This document shows positions 43,972 through 52,885 of a stretch of 64,000 nt of DNA, one piece after another. Origin of the DNA: Enterocloster bolteae (lineage in GTDB: Bacteria; Bacillota; Clostridia; Lachnospirales; Lachnospiraceae). Within the stretch, counting starts at the first letter, position 1. Each line of letters opens with the position of its first letter. The position numbers were made by a program, and so were the translations under genes. The DNA lies in NCBI RefSeq assembly GCF_002234575.2, contig NZ_CP022464.2:5022001-5086000 (forward strand). The letters run 5' to 3'. Under the pieces are notes generated by a model. The model made no database searches. It had not been told where the DNA came from and saw only the letters and a list, made by a program, of their open reading frames with translations.

Positions 43972-44613
43972 TTAACCGTTCAGACATCCTCTGACACCTA
44001 TCACGATGCCAAATAAAATCATCAGAGCCCCGAAAATCCGATTCAATATGAAATAAACATCGTCCGTAACCTTTTTCCGATACAGGCTAACAATCACCGC
44101 GATTGCAAGCCACCAGATACAGGTACCTGCAAAGATACCACATATCAGTTGGACATTCTCTCCCACAGATTCATTACCGCCAATCCTGAACATGGAAAAT
44201 ACTACCATAAAAGATAAAATCGTTGCGGGATTGGTAATCGCAATCACAAAGGAGGACAGGAAGCAGGAGAAAATATGTCCGGGATGTTCCTCCTTATTGT
44301 TCTCTGCCGCACTGGCGAAGGAATGACTCTCCTTTTTCTTGATTGTACGGACTCCAATGGCAACCACCATCAGACAGCCAACCATGCATATAGTGCTCTG
44401 ATGTTTCAGCAAAATATCCGAGATGAAGGTAAGCCCAAACACCCCCACACATGCGTAAAAGATGTCTGCTGCAGAGGAACCAATCCCGGTCAAAAAACCT
44501 GCAAATGCACCTTGGGTCAGCACCCGCTGTATGGATAATATACCCACGACCCCGGCGGGTACCCCGAATACAACCCCGATTACCAAACCTTTTAATAAAT
44601 AATTCTCCAGCAT
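43972..44613 (-). CDS. LysE/RhtB-family exporter
   Basis: The 213-residue protein has six predicted helices. The N-terminal GLVIGVVFGVPAGVVGILSIQRVLTQGAFAGFLTGIGSSAADIFYA is typical of LysE/RhtB amino-acid exporters (PGP-type loop replaced by PAG). It is encoded 12 bases after a choloylglycine-hydrolase-like gene, so it may export the amino acid or taurine-like amine released by that enzyme. The start follows AAGGAAT. Confidence 0.85.
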   Translation of the reverse strand: MLENYLLKGLVIGVVFGVPAGVVGILSIQRVLTQGAFAGFLTGIGSSAADIFYACVGVFGLTFISDILLKHQSTICMVGCLMVVAIGVRTIKKKESHSFASAAENNKEEHPGHIFSCFLSSFVIAITNPATILSFMVVFSMFRIGGNESVGENVQLICGIFAGTCIWWLAIAVIVSLYRKKVTDDVYFILNRIFGALMILFGIVIGVRGCLNG

Positions 44614-44625
44614 ATTCCTTACCTT

Positions 44626-45672
44626 TTACTCCACTGAAAACGAATAATAGTTATCATAGTCTTCCCTGTGATAATACCGGATTTCTCCGCTGTCCTGGCT
44701 ATATACTATGGTCCATTCAGTTGACGCAAATTCTCCGAAATTATTTTTACTGACACTGCTCATCGCGTCTTTCATGTTCTCCATATCCATGGCCGGCTGT
44801 TCTGACAAACGTTCCAGTAACATTTCATATCGTGTATGAGACTGTTCTGTCCCAATCCCATATTTATCTCCCTGGGTCAGGTAAAAATTTGTCACCACAG
44901 GAGTTTCAACCACCGACATCTCGTTGTTCACATATTCCACTGCCACCGAACGACCGCTTTTATCTGACAGAGCCAAATGAAGCATCATGCCTGCGGAGGA
45001 ATGCATATCATACTGTCCCAATAACTGAACCGCCTCGTCCACACTGGCGGCTTTGTCCAGAAGCAGCCTGACAGCGGTTGTGGTTGTAAGGTCCGGCTTT
45101 CCGGTATCCTGCTCCGTAACCGCTGAGTCATCAATCATCAGCACGGCTACACAGAGACCTTCTTCGTTAATCCCATCCATTGGGGCATACAGGGCTGCGG
45201 CCGATATGATTTTAGATACGGTTTTTTCCGGATCGTATTCCGTACCCAGATTCAGAAAATCCAGATTTACAGTAGAAACCGAAGCATATCCTCTCTCCGG
45301 TTTTGACTTGACAACCATGGAGGTGCATTCCATCCAATCAAAGTTCCTGCCATACATCACACCGCCCTTCGGATTTCTGGCCGACAGAGTACTGCATCCG
45401 AAGCTGCCTCCTAAAAAACGGGGATATAGAAATCCTTTGAACAGAGCCTTACCGACAAACTTTGCCACATCCAGATCGGAAGCTGCTCCACCCTGTTCCA
45501 GAAAGCGGTCGAACCCATAATCGTCCCTGTATTCCATATAATAGAAACCGTCTTCCAGTTTCTGTACATTGACAGCCGAATCAACGCCAGCCCTGATTCG
45601 GAAATAAAGATAAGCGGCACCCGAAATCAGCAGCATTAACACAATCAGCAGGATTCGTACACCCTTTTTCAT
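44626..45672 (-). CDS. Choloylglycine hydrolase-like (linear amide C-N hydrolase) membrane-anchored protein
   Basis: The 348-residue protein has an N-terminal membrane helix (about 5-25) and an Ntn-hydrolase domain. Cys93 (FGCSTL), Arg109 and Asp112 (GRNFDW) have the same spacing as Cys2, Arg18 and Asp21 of bile salt hydrolase and penicillin V acylase, so the catalytic cysteine would need to be freed by cleavage before residue 93. Such enzymes hydrolyse N-acyl amides and can also transfer acyl groups. A secreted paralogue is at 51418-52551. The LysE-type exporter gene follows. Confidence 0.85.
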   Translation of the reverse strand: MKKGVRILLIVLMLLISGAAYLYFRIRAGVDSAVNVQKLEDGFYYMEYRDDYGFDRFLEQGGAASDLDVAKFVGKALFKGFLYPRFLGGSFGCSTLSARNPKGGVMYGRNFDWMECTSMVVKSKPERGYASVSTVNLDFLNLGTEYDPEKTVSKIISAAALYAPMDGINEEGLCVAVLMIDDSAVTEQDTGKPDLTTTTAVRLLLDKAASVDEAVQLLGQYDMHSSAGMMLHLALSDKSGRSVAVEYVNNEMSVVETPVVTNFYLTQGDKYGIGTEQSHTRYEMLLERLSEQPAMDMENMKDAMSSVSKNNFGEFASTEWTIVYSQDSGEIRYYHREDYDNYYSFSVE

Positions 45673-45899
45673 TGTTGTCTCCTTCTTTTCATTGCATCTA
45701 TTTCTCTTGCAAACATTTCTTTTCCAAGGATTCTCCTTTGCCCCTGATTCTGACCATGATTGGAATTGGATTGAAATTATGATTCCTGCGCTCCGCGTGT
45801 GCCGGCACTCCCTGCTTTTCCTGGAAATTCATTTTCTTCTCTCCCAAACGCTGCAATTTTGTCAAAATCGTGGAAAACAATATAGAGCTGGACCAGCGC
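45673..45899 (-). other. Eroded stretch between the permease remnant and acylase gene
   Basis: After the permease remnant the minus-strand frame continues with unrecognised sequence (HDFDKIAAFGREENEF) to a stop at 45777. The rest carries only the GAAGGAGACAACA ribosome site of the acylase gene. Confidence 0.4.
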
Positions 45900-45986
45900 T
45901 GTCAGAACCGCTATACAAAGTGCCTGAGTGAAGGAAATTATGGTCAGCGGAACCGTCATGGTCAGGCCTGGCAGCAAGATTTTTCA
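45900..45986 (-). pseudogene. Amino-acid ABC permease, N-terminal remnant
   Basis: In the same frame as, and directly after, the stop of the cyclophilin-like gene, the minus strand reads KILLPGLTMTVPLTIISFTQ and ALCIAVLTALVQLY. This is the first helix of polar amino-acid ABC permeases (LLPGLKVTVPLTLISF type). The TGA at 45984 stands where the permease frame would have an ordinary codon. The rest of the permease is missing here, whereas a permease C-terminal half is present at 55353. Confidence 0.6.
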
Positions 45987-46616
45987 AAATAAATTCACTA
46001 AGCTGCTAATCAGGACAATCTTGTTGCCCCAACCCTCCAGTACCGGATTGCTCTCCACTGCTTCCCTGAACTCCCCGGTGTCTTCAATCGTCCCAATCTT
46101 TGTGTATTCCCCGGTAACTTCCCCGTCCTGGTAAAACAGGATAATACGGTTAGGCTCCGAATAATATACCTCACCCGCTTTTTCTGCGGTAACCATTTCT
46201 GGCTCAGAGGGTATCTCATAGTGGCTGGGAATGTCGTAATACTGCATTACTTCCCAATTCTCATAATCGTCGTAATGGTAGATTGGCAGTCTCCAGTTGG
46301 CGGTTCCCACATATCCGGCGATTGCGTCTGCGGTTGCATTGTCCTCCATCTGCATGACAAAAGGGGCTCCGTCATCGCCAAAACGGACTTCCAGTGCCAA
46401 TGCTCCTGTGAGTTCCTCCCCTGCTTCCTCTGCCTTTGTTCCCGCATTGCCTGTACTATTATCCCGACCAGCACTCATTGTAGTACCGGCAGATGTGGAA
46501 GGATTGCTGTTTTCTCTCCTGGTCTCATCTGGTTTTTGGCACCCCGCCAGCATGGAAGCCGCAGCCAGGGCCAGCATAAATATGATTGACTGTTTTCTTA
46601 CTATATTCTTTTTCAT
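45984..46616 (-). CDS. Cyclophilin-like lipoprotein
   Basis: The 210-residue protein has a lipoprotein signal (MLALAAASMLAGC), a serine/threonine/glutamate-rich linker and a cyclophilin-like domain (LEVRFGDDGAPFVMQMEDNA onward, with NRIILFYQDGEVTGEYTKIG). It is close to the protein encoded at 52886, which ends GWGNKIVQIKSVK. Here the ending GWGNKIVLISSLVNLF runs into sequence of an ABC permease gene, so the natural C-terminus has been replaced. The start at 46616 follows AAAGGAATCAGG. Promoter copy C lies upstream. Confidence 0.82.
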   Translation of the reverse strand: MKKNIVRKQSIIFMLALAAASMLAGCQKPDETRRENSNPSTSAGTTMSAGRDNSTGNAGTKAEEAGEELTGALALEVRFGDDGAPFVMQMEDNATADAIAGYVGTANWRLPIYHYDDYENWEVMQYYDIPSHYEIPSEPEMVTAEKAGEVYYSEPNRIILFYQDGEVTGEYTKIGTIEDTGEFREAVESNPVLEGWGNKIVLISSLVNLF

Positions 46617-46676
46617 CCTGATTCCTTTCCTGTGTCTCGTTCTCTGAATTTCTAAATGCTGTATTCTGTTTTTTTT

Positions 46677-46732
46677 ATTATATATCTGCGGTATCAACGA
46701 AACAAATACTTATATCAAATAGTTATCTATGC
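46677..46732 (-). promoter_or_regulatory. Recurring box-plus-promoter, copy C (cyclophilin-like lipoprotein operon)
   Basis: On the minus strand the box starting GCATAG and ending TTGATATAAGTAT abuts TTGTTT (46705-46700), then 17 bp, then TATAAT (46682-46677), 60 bases before the lipoprotein start. Confidence 0.7.
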
Positions 46733-46746
46733 TTTTTTAGTATGTG

Positions 46747-49104
46747 TCATTCCGTTATCAGCACGGTTAAGTCCACTTTTTTTACTTTCCACGATACGGC
46801 ATAGGCAAATCCGGTAAACAAAAGGATCACCACCGCGGACGGAACCAACGTATTGCCGGCTGTCATACCGGAAGAGAAATTGCTGATGCCTGCCATTCGC
46901 ATGACAATGGACACAAGAGAATCGGTCAGGGCTGCAGCCAGAATGGTTCCGATGATGGAAGCAAGAACAGCAACAATCATAAACCGCAGGGCAAATGTGC
47001 CTCGCAGTTGTCCACTGGTAAAGCCAACTGCTTTGTAAATCCCGATATCCCTCTGTTCTGCCGAAAGTATTTTACTGCCAGTCATAATTGTGACAATCAG
47101 AATAAAAGCCGCCACCATCCCATACAGGAATACCAAAAGCGCCTGCATGGCAGAGATGATTCCATATAGACCGGGCCATGTATTCTCATGGACATGGACA
47201 TCCCCGCCATAAGACTCATCAAGAGCCACTATGATGGCCTCTTTCTGTGAAGCATCCTCCAGAAAATAATGGTGGCACCAGATAGCCGGGTCATCCGATC
47301 CGATTTTCAGGTAACCTTCCCGGCTCATTCCGATATTATCGCCCATATCATTGGCACAGGTATAAATGCCAGATATCACATATTCCTCACTGCCCAGATC
47401 AGCCTGTACCGTGACCGTATCACCGACTGCTACTCCCAGGTCAGAGGCCACAAACTCTGTCATCACGATTTCATCATCTGCCTTGGAAGTCCGCCCTTCC
47501 ACAATGTGGAACCGCTCCGGATCGGTGATTGCATTGGCCGTATAATCAATTCCGTTCACAGACACCCCCTGCATCGCCAGGAGGTAACGGTCCGTAATGC
47601 CGGTATAGGAAAGCACGGTTTCTTCCGCTTCCTGCGGGGTATGTTCCCCAAAAATCTGGACGCCGATATCGTGATCCGCCGGATTGAATGCATCCATCAT
47701 CCCTTTTCCGTCCGCTCCCAGCCAGGTATCCATCCGTCCGATCATGGAGGCAAAGAACACCAGAAGGATTGCCACAATACAGGCCCCGCTATATCTTCGG
47801 GCGCCTGCGGTAAGCTGACGGAGCGCCATGGAGTATTTTAGATAGTTCCCCCGGATTGGGAAGCCTTTTTTCACTCTGGTTCCGTAGATAAAAGCCTCAC
47901 CTCCAATTGCTTTCATCGGTGTGATCCGTTTGAGCTTTCCCGTTTTAAATACAATAAAACCGGTCAATACCAGGAATAGCAGACCATTGATTAAGAAACA
48001 CCAGGCGGCAGGCAGGTCTGTAGGAATGCGGATTCCTGTAGTCGTAAGTGTGGCCGCACTCACAATCCGGCTGACGTAAACAGCCGCCAGGATACCCAAA
48101 ACCATTCCTGTTAAAATGACGAGCATGTACTGCGCCAGTTGAATCCGGCGTAATTTCCCGCCTGTAAAACCAATGGTTTTCAAAATCCCCATATTCACAT
48201 AATCTGCCTCAACGGAGCTTCCTATGCCGTGCCCCAGCACGATCAGGACCACAAAAATAAGTACCACTACAAACGCCGCCAAAAGGCCGCTGAAAGCATT
48301 CTGGAGAATCAGCATGAATCCGGCAATGGCATTCCCACTGTGGAGGAATTCCAAATACTGCGGCAGCTCTGTATTCTCATTGATGAGCTGATTCAGCTGG
48401 GAAACCGTGACGCCTTCCCCGTTTGTGTCCGCCTGAAATATATGCAGCATAGCTCCGTCCCTGGCCAGCGCATCAATACCAGTATCCCGGATTGTCTGGA
48501 TGATTCCGGAATAATCGGCCTCACTGATTAGAAATCCTTTCATTCCGATCATGGAACTGCCCATAAATGGATCTTCATAAAACCCTTTCACCGTAAAGTC
48601 TGCCGCCTGTCCCCCGCGGGCAACCTGAAATCTGATTTCATCCCCAATCTGCACACCGAACATGGAAATCATGGAAGGGGAGACATAAATCTCTCCCGGC
48701 CGGATTTCCGGTATATCTCCCCGGTACCCGGACAGCTCATCTTCAAAGAATTTATACCGTCTATCCTCCGTCCCATGGGGAATCAGCTGGCCTTCACTAT
48801 CAGAATCCTGGTCATTCACCGTATAGTCCGAATAAATGACTACCTGCGTATCCACATTACCAACCGCCTCCAAATCAGCAATATTGTCCGCCAGAGCATC
48901 CATATCAGGCACATTGGAGACCCATGCAGTCAGGGTCCCAAACCCCGCCCGCTCCATTTCTTCCCTGAGATAGCGTTCTGAGTTCATCCATATAGAAAGA
49001 ACCGTTCCCAACGCCGTGCAGACAAGCAGTACCAAGATAAATATGCCGGACAGGCTGCCTTTGTGCCGTTTTAGATCAGCCATTAATAATATTGTATCTT
49101 CCAT
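46747..49104 (-). CDS. ABC transporter permease, FtsX/MacB type
   Basis: The 785-residue protein has an N-terminal helix (about 20-40), a large extracytoplasmic domain (about 45-255) and a first FtsX domain of three helices (about 260-370). A fourth helix and a second extracytoplasmic region follow (about 430-640), then a second FtsX domain (about 655-770). This double-FtsX layout matches exporters of peptides, lipids or antimicrobials (MacB/BceB/LolCE-like). Its ATPase is encoded 15 bases upstream. The exporter follows a PaaK-like ligase and an acylase gene, which may make or modify its cargo. Confidence 0.9.
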   Translation of the reverse strand: MEDTILLMADLKRHKGSLSGIFILVLLVCTALGTVLSIWMNSERYLREEMERAGFGTLTAWVSNVPDMDALADNIADLEAVGNVDTQVVIYSDYTVNDQDSDSEGQLIPHGTEDRRYKFFEDELSGYRGDIPEIRPGEIYVSPSMISMFGVQIGDEIRFQVARGGQAADFTVKGFYEDPFMGSSMIGMKGFLISEADYSGIIQTIRDTGIDALARDGAMLHIFQADTNGEGVTVSQLNQLINENTELPQYLEFLHSGNAIAGFMLILQNAFSGLLAAFVVVLIFVVLIVLGHGIGSSVEADYVNMGILKTIGFTGGKLRRIQLAQYMLVILTGMVLGILAAVYVSRIVSAATLTTTGIRIPTDLPAAWCFLINGLLFLVLTGFIVFKTGKLKRITPMKAIGGEAFIYGTRVKKGFPIRGNYLKYSMALRQLTAGARRYSGACIVAILLVFFASMIGRMDTWLGADGKGMMDAFNPADHDIGVQIFGEHTPQEAEETVLSYTGITDRYLLAMQGVSVNGIDYTANAITDPERFHIVEGRTSKADDEIVMTEFVASDLGVAVGDTVTVQADLGSEEYVISGIYTCANDMGDNIGMSREGYLKIGSDDPAIWCHHYFLEDASQKEAIIVALDESYGGDVHVHENTWPGLYGIISAMQALLVFLYGMVAAFILIVTIMTGSKILSAEQRDIGIYKAVGFTSGQLRGTFALRFMIVAVLASIIGTILAAALTDSLVSIVMRMAGISNFSSGMTAGNTLVPSAVVILLFTGFAYAVSWKVKKVDLTVLITE

Positions 49105-49119
49105 TATAGAACCCCCTCG

Positions 49120-49881
49120 TTACCATTGGAAAGAAGCAAGCCAGTCATTGATCGCTGCCTCCCTCGTCCTTTCATCTTCCGGATGGAAAACAGGCATGGA
49201 CAGTTCGTCCAGAATCTTACCGTCCTCCAGGTAAAGAAGCCGTGTCCCGCGGACAGCTGCCCGCAGATCGTGAGTAACCATCAGAATGCTCTGGCCTTCC
49301 TTATTTAATTCAGTCAAAAGATCCAGAACTTCCCCTGTATTCCTTTTATTTAAGGCTCCGGTTGGCTCATCTGCAAAAATGATACCCGGTTCATTGATCA
49401 TGGCCCTGGCAATGGCTGCCCTCTGTGCCTCACCGCCCGAAACCTCTGCCGGCATCCGGTCCTTGGCGCTTCCTACATTCATCTGTTCCAGCAGGGCTTC
49501 TGCCTGCTTCCTGGTCTCTTCCGGCTTCCGTTCCTTCCCTAAATATCCTGCAACCGTCACATTCTCGAAAAGCGTTAAGTTGCTTACCAGATGGGTCTGT
49601 TGAAACACAAAACCAAATTCCCGTGAGCGGATTTTGGCCATCTGGCTCTCTTTGAAACGGCTAATCACCTTTCCCTTATAAACCACAGTCCCGGAAGAAA
49701 CACGGTCCATTCCGCTGAGGACATACAGCAGAGTTGATTTTCCTGCCCCGGACGGCCCCATGATGATTGTAAAGTCATCCTCATAAATATCCACGGATAC
49801 ATGGTCCAGCACCGGAACCGCTCCCCGGTCCTTCCCAAACTCTTTGCTGATATCTTTGGCAGCTAATAATGTCTTTTTCAA
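49120..49881 (-). CDS. ABC transporter ATP-binding protein, MacB/LolD type
   Basis: The 253-residue ATPase has Walker A GPSGAGKST, Q-loop FVFQQTHL, signature VSGGEAQR, Walker B GIIFADEPTGAL and the H-loop MVTHD. The EPTGALN form is typical of the MacB/LolD/SalX group that pairs with FtsX-type permeases. A TTG at 49881, nine bases after GAGGAGG, is the best start; the longer frame would include the ribosome site itself. It pairs with the permease at 46747. A repeat-rich spacer lies upstream. Confidence 0.92.
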   Translation of the reverse strand: MKKTLLAAKDISKEFGKDRGAVPVLDHVSVDIYEDDFTIIMGPSGAGKSTLLYVLSGMDRVSSGTVVYKGKVISRFKESQMAKIRSREFGFVFQQTHLVSNLTLFENVTVAGYLGKERKPEETRKQAEALLEQMNVGSAKDRMPAEVSGGEAQRAAIARAMINEPGIIFADEPTGALNKRNTGEVLDLLTELNKEGQSILMVTHDLRAAVRGTRLLYLEDGKILDELSMPVFHPEDERTREAAINDWLASFQW

Positions 49882-49898
49882 GTTTCTTTTCCTCCTCG

Positions 49899-50006
49899 TT
49901 ATGAGCACTTAGCGGGTGTCTTTTGGCCGCTTACGTGCGATACATGACACTGGCACTTAGCGAGGTCCTCCATGAGCTTAGTGCAGTGGCTCATTATGAG
50001 CACTTA
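49899..50006. repeat. Intergenic direct repeats TTATGAGCACTTA
   Basis: TTATGAGCACTTA occurs exactly at 49899-49911 and 49994-50006. Between them, GGCACTTAGCGAGG (49952) and CATGAGCTTAGTGC (49971) are related variants. The block fills the gap between the PaaK-like and ABC ATPase genes. It may be a small repetitive element or a regulatory or processing site. Confidence 0.55.
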
Positions 50007-50011
50007 ACACG

Positions 50012-51355
50012 TCATGCCACAATAAGCCGCTTTTTTCCTGTCCTTTGATCCGGCCGGATTTCTCCCACAAAGCGAATGGAAAACCTTACATATTCCAGGC
50101 TCTTTTCTTTCAGGAGCAGCGCCATCTGCTTCATCATTTCTTCCCGGATTTCTTTTATCTTTCCTGTGTCTGACACTTCTGCCAGCATCTCAAAGGAATG
50201 ACTGTCCAGCTGGCGGAACTGGTAATCTAAAAGCCCGTCCAGGCAGAATCCTTCAATGACAAGGGGATGCAGAAAATCCCTGTTTCCACGTCCATCCTCA
50301 AACCACATCATGTCCTCATTCCGCCCCATAATATTGCCTGCCAGCGTAAACGGATAGGGGCTCCCATCCTCCGGTTCCCGTAAATTAAGCTGGTCGGATA
50401 TACGGTATCGAATCAGAGGCTGTACATAATTATAGAGGGAGGTTAAGTACATGGCGCCGTTCTCTACCTCGATATAATTTAAGTCGTCAAACAAATACAT
50501 TCCCTCCGCATGACTTGTTTCCACGCCAAGGGCCAGGGATTCGCTGGCTCCATAAATATTAACCACGTCCGCTTCAAATATTGTCTCCAGATAATTCCGT
50601 AAGCTGGCGCCAAGAGGTTCTCCGCAGGAAACGATGCGGAATATATCCACGCTGACTTCACCTTTTTCCACAAGTTCCCCGAGAATCTTGATTGCTGACG
50701 GATAACCGATCACCATATTTGGTTTAAACTCTTTAATCTGGCGAATCCATGCTGCAAGGGGTGTCTTGACATCCAGGAAAAGTTGGTCCGCATGGACGCC
50801 TTCTATCCCGTCCCCCACTGCCATGGCCCCGCCATACCGGCCGTCTGTTGCGGCAATATACACGATCCGCGGGCCTTTCCACAGCAATTTTAATATCTGG
50901 GGCATGGTCATATCCCAGAGCGCGGCCCGGATAATCCCAAGGAGCATCTGGCTCCATGCCGCCTCATCATAAACAAAATATCCTGGGGTCCCTGTACTGC
51001 CGGAAGAATGGACCACATGGTACTCATCCTTAAATTTTTTCTGTTCTGTGCTTTCCTCCCGGTCAAACCGGCGCAGGTCCTCCTGCTTTAAATCGGAAAC
51101 AGTAACCAGTTCATTGAAATGCTCCATCAAAAGCTGTTTATCCAAAACAGGAAATGCCGACAGGGGCATGAGCGGAATCTGCTTTCTTGTAATCCCTGCC
51201 TCCTCAAAGACCCGGTGGTAATACGTTGAATTGTCATAGGCATACACAAGCAATTCTCTCAGTTTTTTTTCCTGGAGCGTTATTAATTGTTCCCGTCTCA
51301 TTCCCGTGTTTCTTTTTAACTGGTATAAATTCCACAGTAAATTAAAGTAATTCAT
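50012..51355 (-). CDS. PaaK/CapK-like adenylate-forming ligase
   Basis: The 447-residue protein belongs to the phenylacetate-CoA ligase/CapK branch of ANL adenylating enzymes, with the P-loop HSSGSTGTPGYFVYD (about 115-130), NIYGASESLALG (about 265-276), the YRISDQL region and the C-terminal GEIRPDQRTGKKR lysine. It should activate a carboxylic acid as an acyl-AMP, usually forming a CoA thioester. The ATG at 51355 lies five bases after GGAGG and is preferred over three upstream ATGs. It follows an acylase lipoprotein gene by 62 bases and precedes an ABC exporter. Confidence 0.85.
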   Translation of the reverse strand: MNYFNLLWNLYQLKRNTGMRREQLITLQEKKLRELLVYAYDNSTYYHRVFEEAGITRKQIPLMPLSAFPVLDKQLLMEHFNELVTVSDLKQEDLRRFDREESTEQKKFKDEYHVVHSSGSTGTPGYFVYDEAAWSQMLLGIIRAALWDMTMPQILKLLWKGPRIVYIAATDGRYGGAMAVGDGIEGVHADQLFLDVKTPLAAWIRQIKEFKPNMVIGYPSAIKILGELVEKGEVSVDIFRIVSCGEPLGASLRNYLETIFEADVVNIYGASESLALGVETSHAEGMYLFDDLNYIEVENGAMYLTSLYNYVQPLIRYRISDQLNLREPEDGSPYPFTLAGNIMGRNEDMMWFEDGRGNRDFLHPLVIEGFCLDGLLDYQFRQLDSHSFEMLAEVSDTGKIKEIREEMMKQMALLLKEKSLEYVRFSIRFVGEIRPDQRTGKKRLIVA

Positions 51356-51417
51356 CATAACCTCCATATGTTCCACTGAATACCCAGACAGTTCCATTCA
51401 TACTGTCTGGCATTCAC

Positions 51418-52551
51418 TTAAGCTTCTTCATTTACAGAAAACACATAACTGTTCCCATAGTTCTCCCTGTGATAATAACAAGCCTCCCCGTTGTTTAAAT
51501 TAAAAACAATGCTCCATTCTGTTGACTCAAATTCTCCAAAATTGTCCTTACTGACACTGTCCAAGGCATCCCTGACCTGATCCATGTCCATCGCCTCATC
51601 TTCTGCCAGACGTTTCATCAATCTCTCATACCGGGTATGGGACTGTGCTGTTCCAATTCCCTGCTTTCTTCCTTCGGCCAGATAGAAATTTGTCACAGCT
51701 GGCGTATCCGTCACAACCATTTCGTCATCAATATACTCCACCACCACGCTTCGGCCGCTTCTGTCTGCCAGTGCGAAATGTACCATCATTCCCATAGAGG
51801 AGTGCATATCATACTGTCCCAACAGAGCCAGTGCTTCCTCCACATTGGCCGCCCGATCCAGAAACAGCCGGATAGCCGTGGTCGTGGTAAGATTCGGTTT
51901 TCCTGTGTCCTGACAGATGGCATCATAATCCTGTATCATATTGACCGATACCGCCAGACCTTTTTCATTCATGCCGTCAAGAGGAGCATATAAGGCAATC
52001 AGGGTACGGACCTCATCCGGCAGTTGTGAAAGGCCTGCCCCATAGCCGGAACGAATAAAATCCATATTAACCGTGGAAACAGAAGCATATGCACCCTCCG
52101 GCCTGGAACGGACCACCATGGCTTCACATGGCTGCCAGTCAAAATTCCTTCCAAACAGAGCTTCTCCTGCCGGGCTTTTCACCGCCAAGGTGCTGCATCC
52201 GAAACCGCCTGTCCGGAGTGACGGTCGTGACTCACCGGCCATCATATGTCTGGTAAGGAAATCAATGACTCCTGCATCGTTCGTGGCTCCTCCCTGAGCG
52301 AGAAAGTCATCAAACCAGTAATTCCCGTCATAGCTTACTGCTGAAAAACCGTCTTCCAGCTTCATGATTTCGCTTCCCGGGGTGATGGCCGCATCTGATG
52401 CTTTCCCGGCAGCCGTAACCGTCTGAGTCAAAGCCCCATTGTTCTGTGCGTATGCGGTCTGCTGTAATACAGGCGCCCCTCCTGCACACCCTGTTAACAC
52501 TCCTGTTATGGTCAGTGTTGTAAACAGCAGCATTCTTTTCATTTTATTCAT
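51418..52551 (-). CDS. Choloylglycine hydrolase-like secreted lipoprotein
   Basis: The 377-residue protein has a lipoprotein signal with lipobox VLTGC (Cys22), a linker, and an Ntn amide hydrolase domain with Cys119 (FGCSTL), Arg135 and Asp138 (GRNFDW) in bile-salt-hydrolase spacing. The domain is clearly paralogous to the protein at 44626 (shared DMHSSxGMM, QSHTRYE, NFGEFxSTEW segments). As the cysteine is internal, activation would need proteolysis. It would act outside the membrane on N-acyl amides such as conjugated bile acids or penicillin V-like compounds. It is driven by promoter copy B. Confidence 0.87.
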   Translation of the reverse strand: MNKMKRMLLFTTLTITGVLTGCAGGAPVLQQTAYAQNNGALTQTVTAAGKASDAAITPGSEIMKLEDGFSAVSYDGNYWFDDFLAQGGATNDAGVIDFLTRHMMAGESRPSLRTGGFGCSTLAVKSPAGEALFGRNFDWQPCEAMVVRSRPEGAYASVSTVNMDFIRSGYGAGLSQLPDEVRTLIALYAPLDGMNEKGLAVSVNMIQDYDAICQDTGKPNLTTTTAIRLFLDRAANVEEALALLGQYDMHSSMGMMVHFALADRSGRSVVVEYIDDEMVVTDTPAVTNFYLAEGRKQGIGTAQSHTRYERLMKRLAEDEAMDMDQVRDALDSVSKDNFGEFESTEWSIVFNLNNGEACYYHRENYGNSYVFSVNEEA

Positions 52552-52581
52552 TCTGTTTATGTCTCCCCTTTCTTTATGTCC

Positions 52582-52637
52582 ATTGTAATACCAGTAGTAT
52601 TTAATATCAAATACCTATACTAAATATTTACATATGC
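52582..52637 (-). promoter_or_regulatory. Recurring box-plus-promoter, copy B (acylase/PaaK operon)
   Basis: On the minus strand the box with GCATATG and ATTTAGTATAGGTAT abuts TTGATA (52610-52605), then 17 bp, then TACAAT (52587-52582), 30 bases before the acylase start. Confidence 0.7.
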
Positions 52638-52725
52638 CTTTTTACTATGGCTTTATCCATAACTTCTGATAGAAACGCCAACCTGGCACGTTCCATCTTC
52701 TACTCTTTTTCTATCTTAAACCACT

Positions 52726-52766
52726 AAAATAACGTCCACCTAACAAAATAATAAACTTTTCATAAA
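52726..52766 (-). promoter_or_regulatory. Recurring 41-bp element with GTTA repeats, copy 2
   Basis: On the minus strand GTTTAT, GTTAGG and GTTATT occur at offsets of 12 and 11 bp, then TTAAGATAG. The three copies share the same length and most positions. This copy lies about 90 bases upstream of promoter copy B. Confidence 0.6.
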
Positions 52767-52810
52767 CCCCTTGAACTTTTTCCTGGTTTGAAGCAATCCA
52801 TACAATGATG

Positions 52811-52846
52811 AAAAAAATACAGACCCCCGCAGAAAGGTCTGTATTT
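52811..52846 (-). terminator. Terminator of the hydrolase/cyclophilin-like operon
   Basis: AAATACAGACC and GGTCTGTATTT form a perfect 11-bp stem, followed on the minus strand by a run of seven T. It lies 40 bases after the cyclophilin-like gene. Confidence 0.88.
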
Positions 52847-52885
52847 GAAAATTAACTTTCCATATTGGCAATCACAGTGTTGTGC

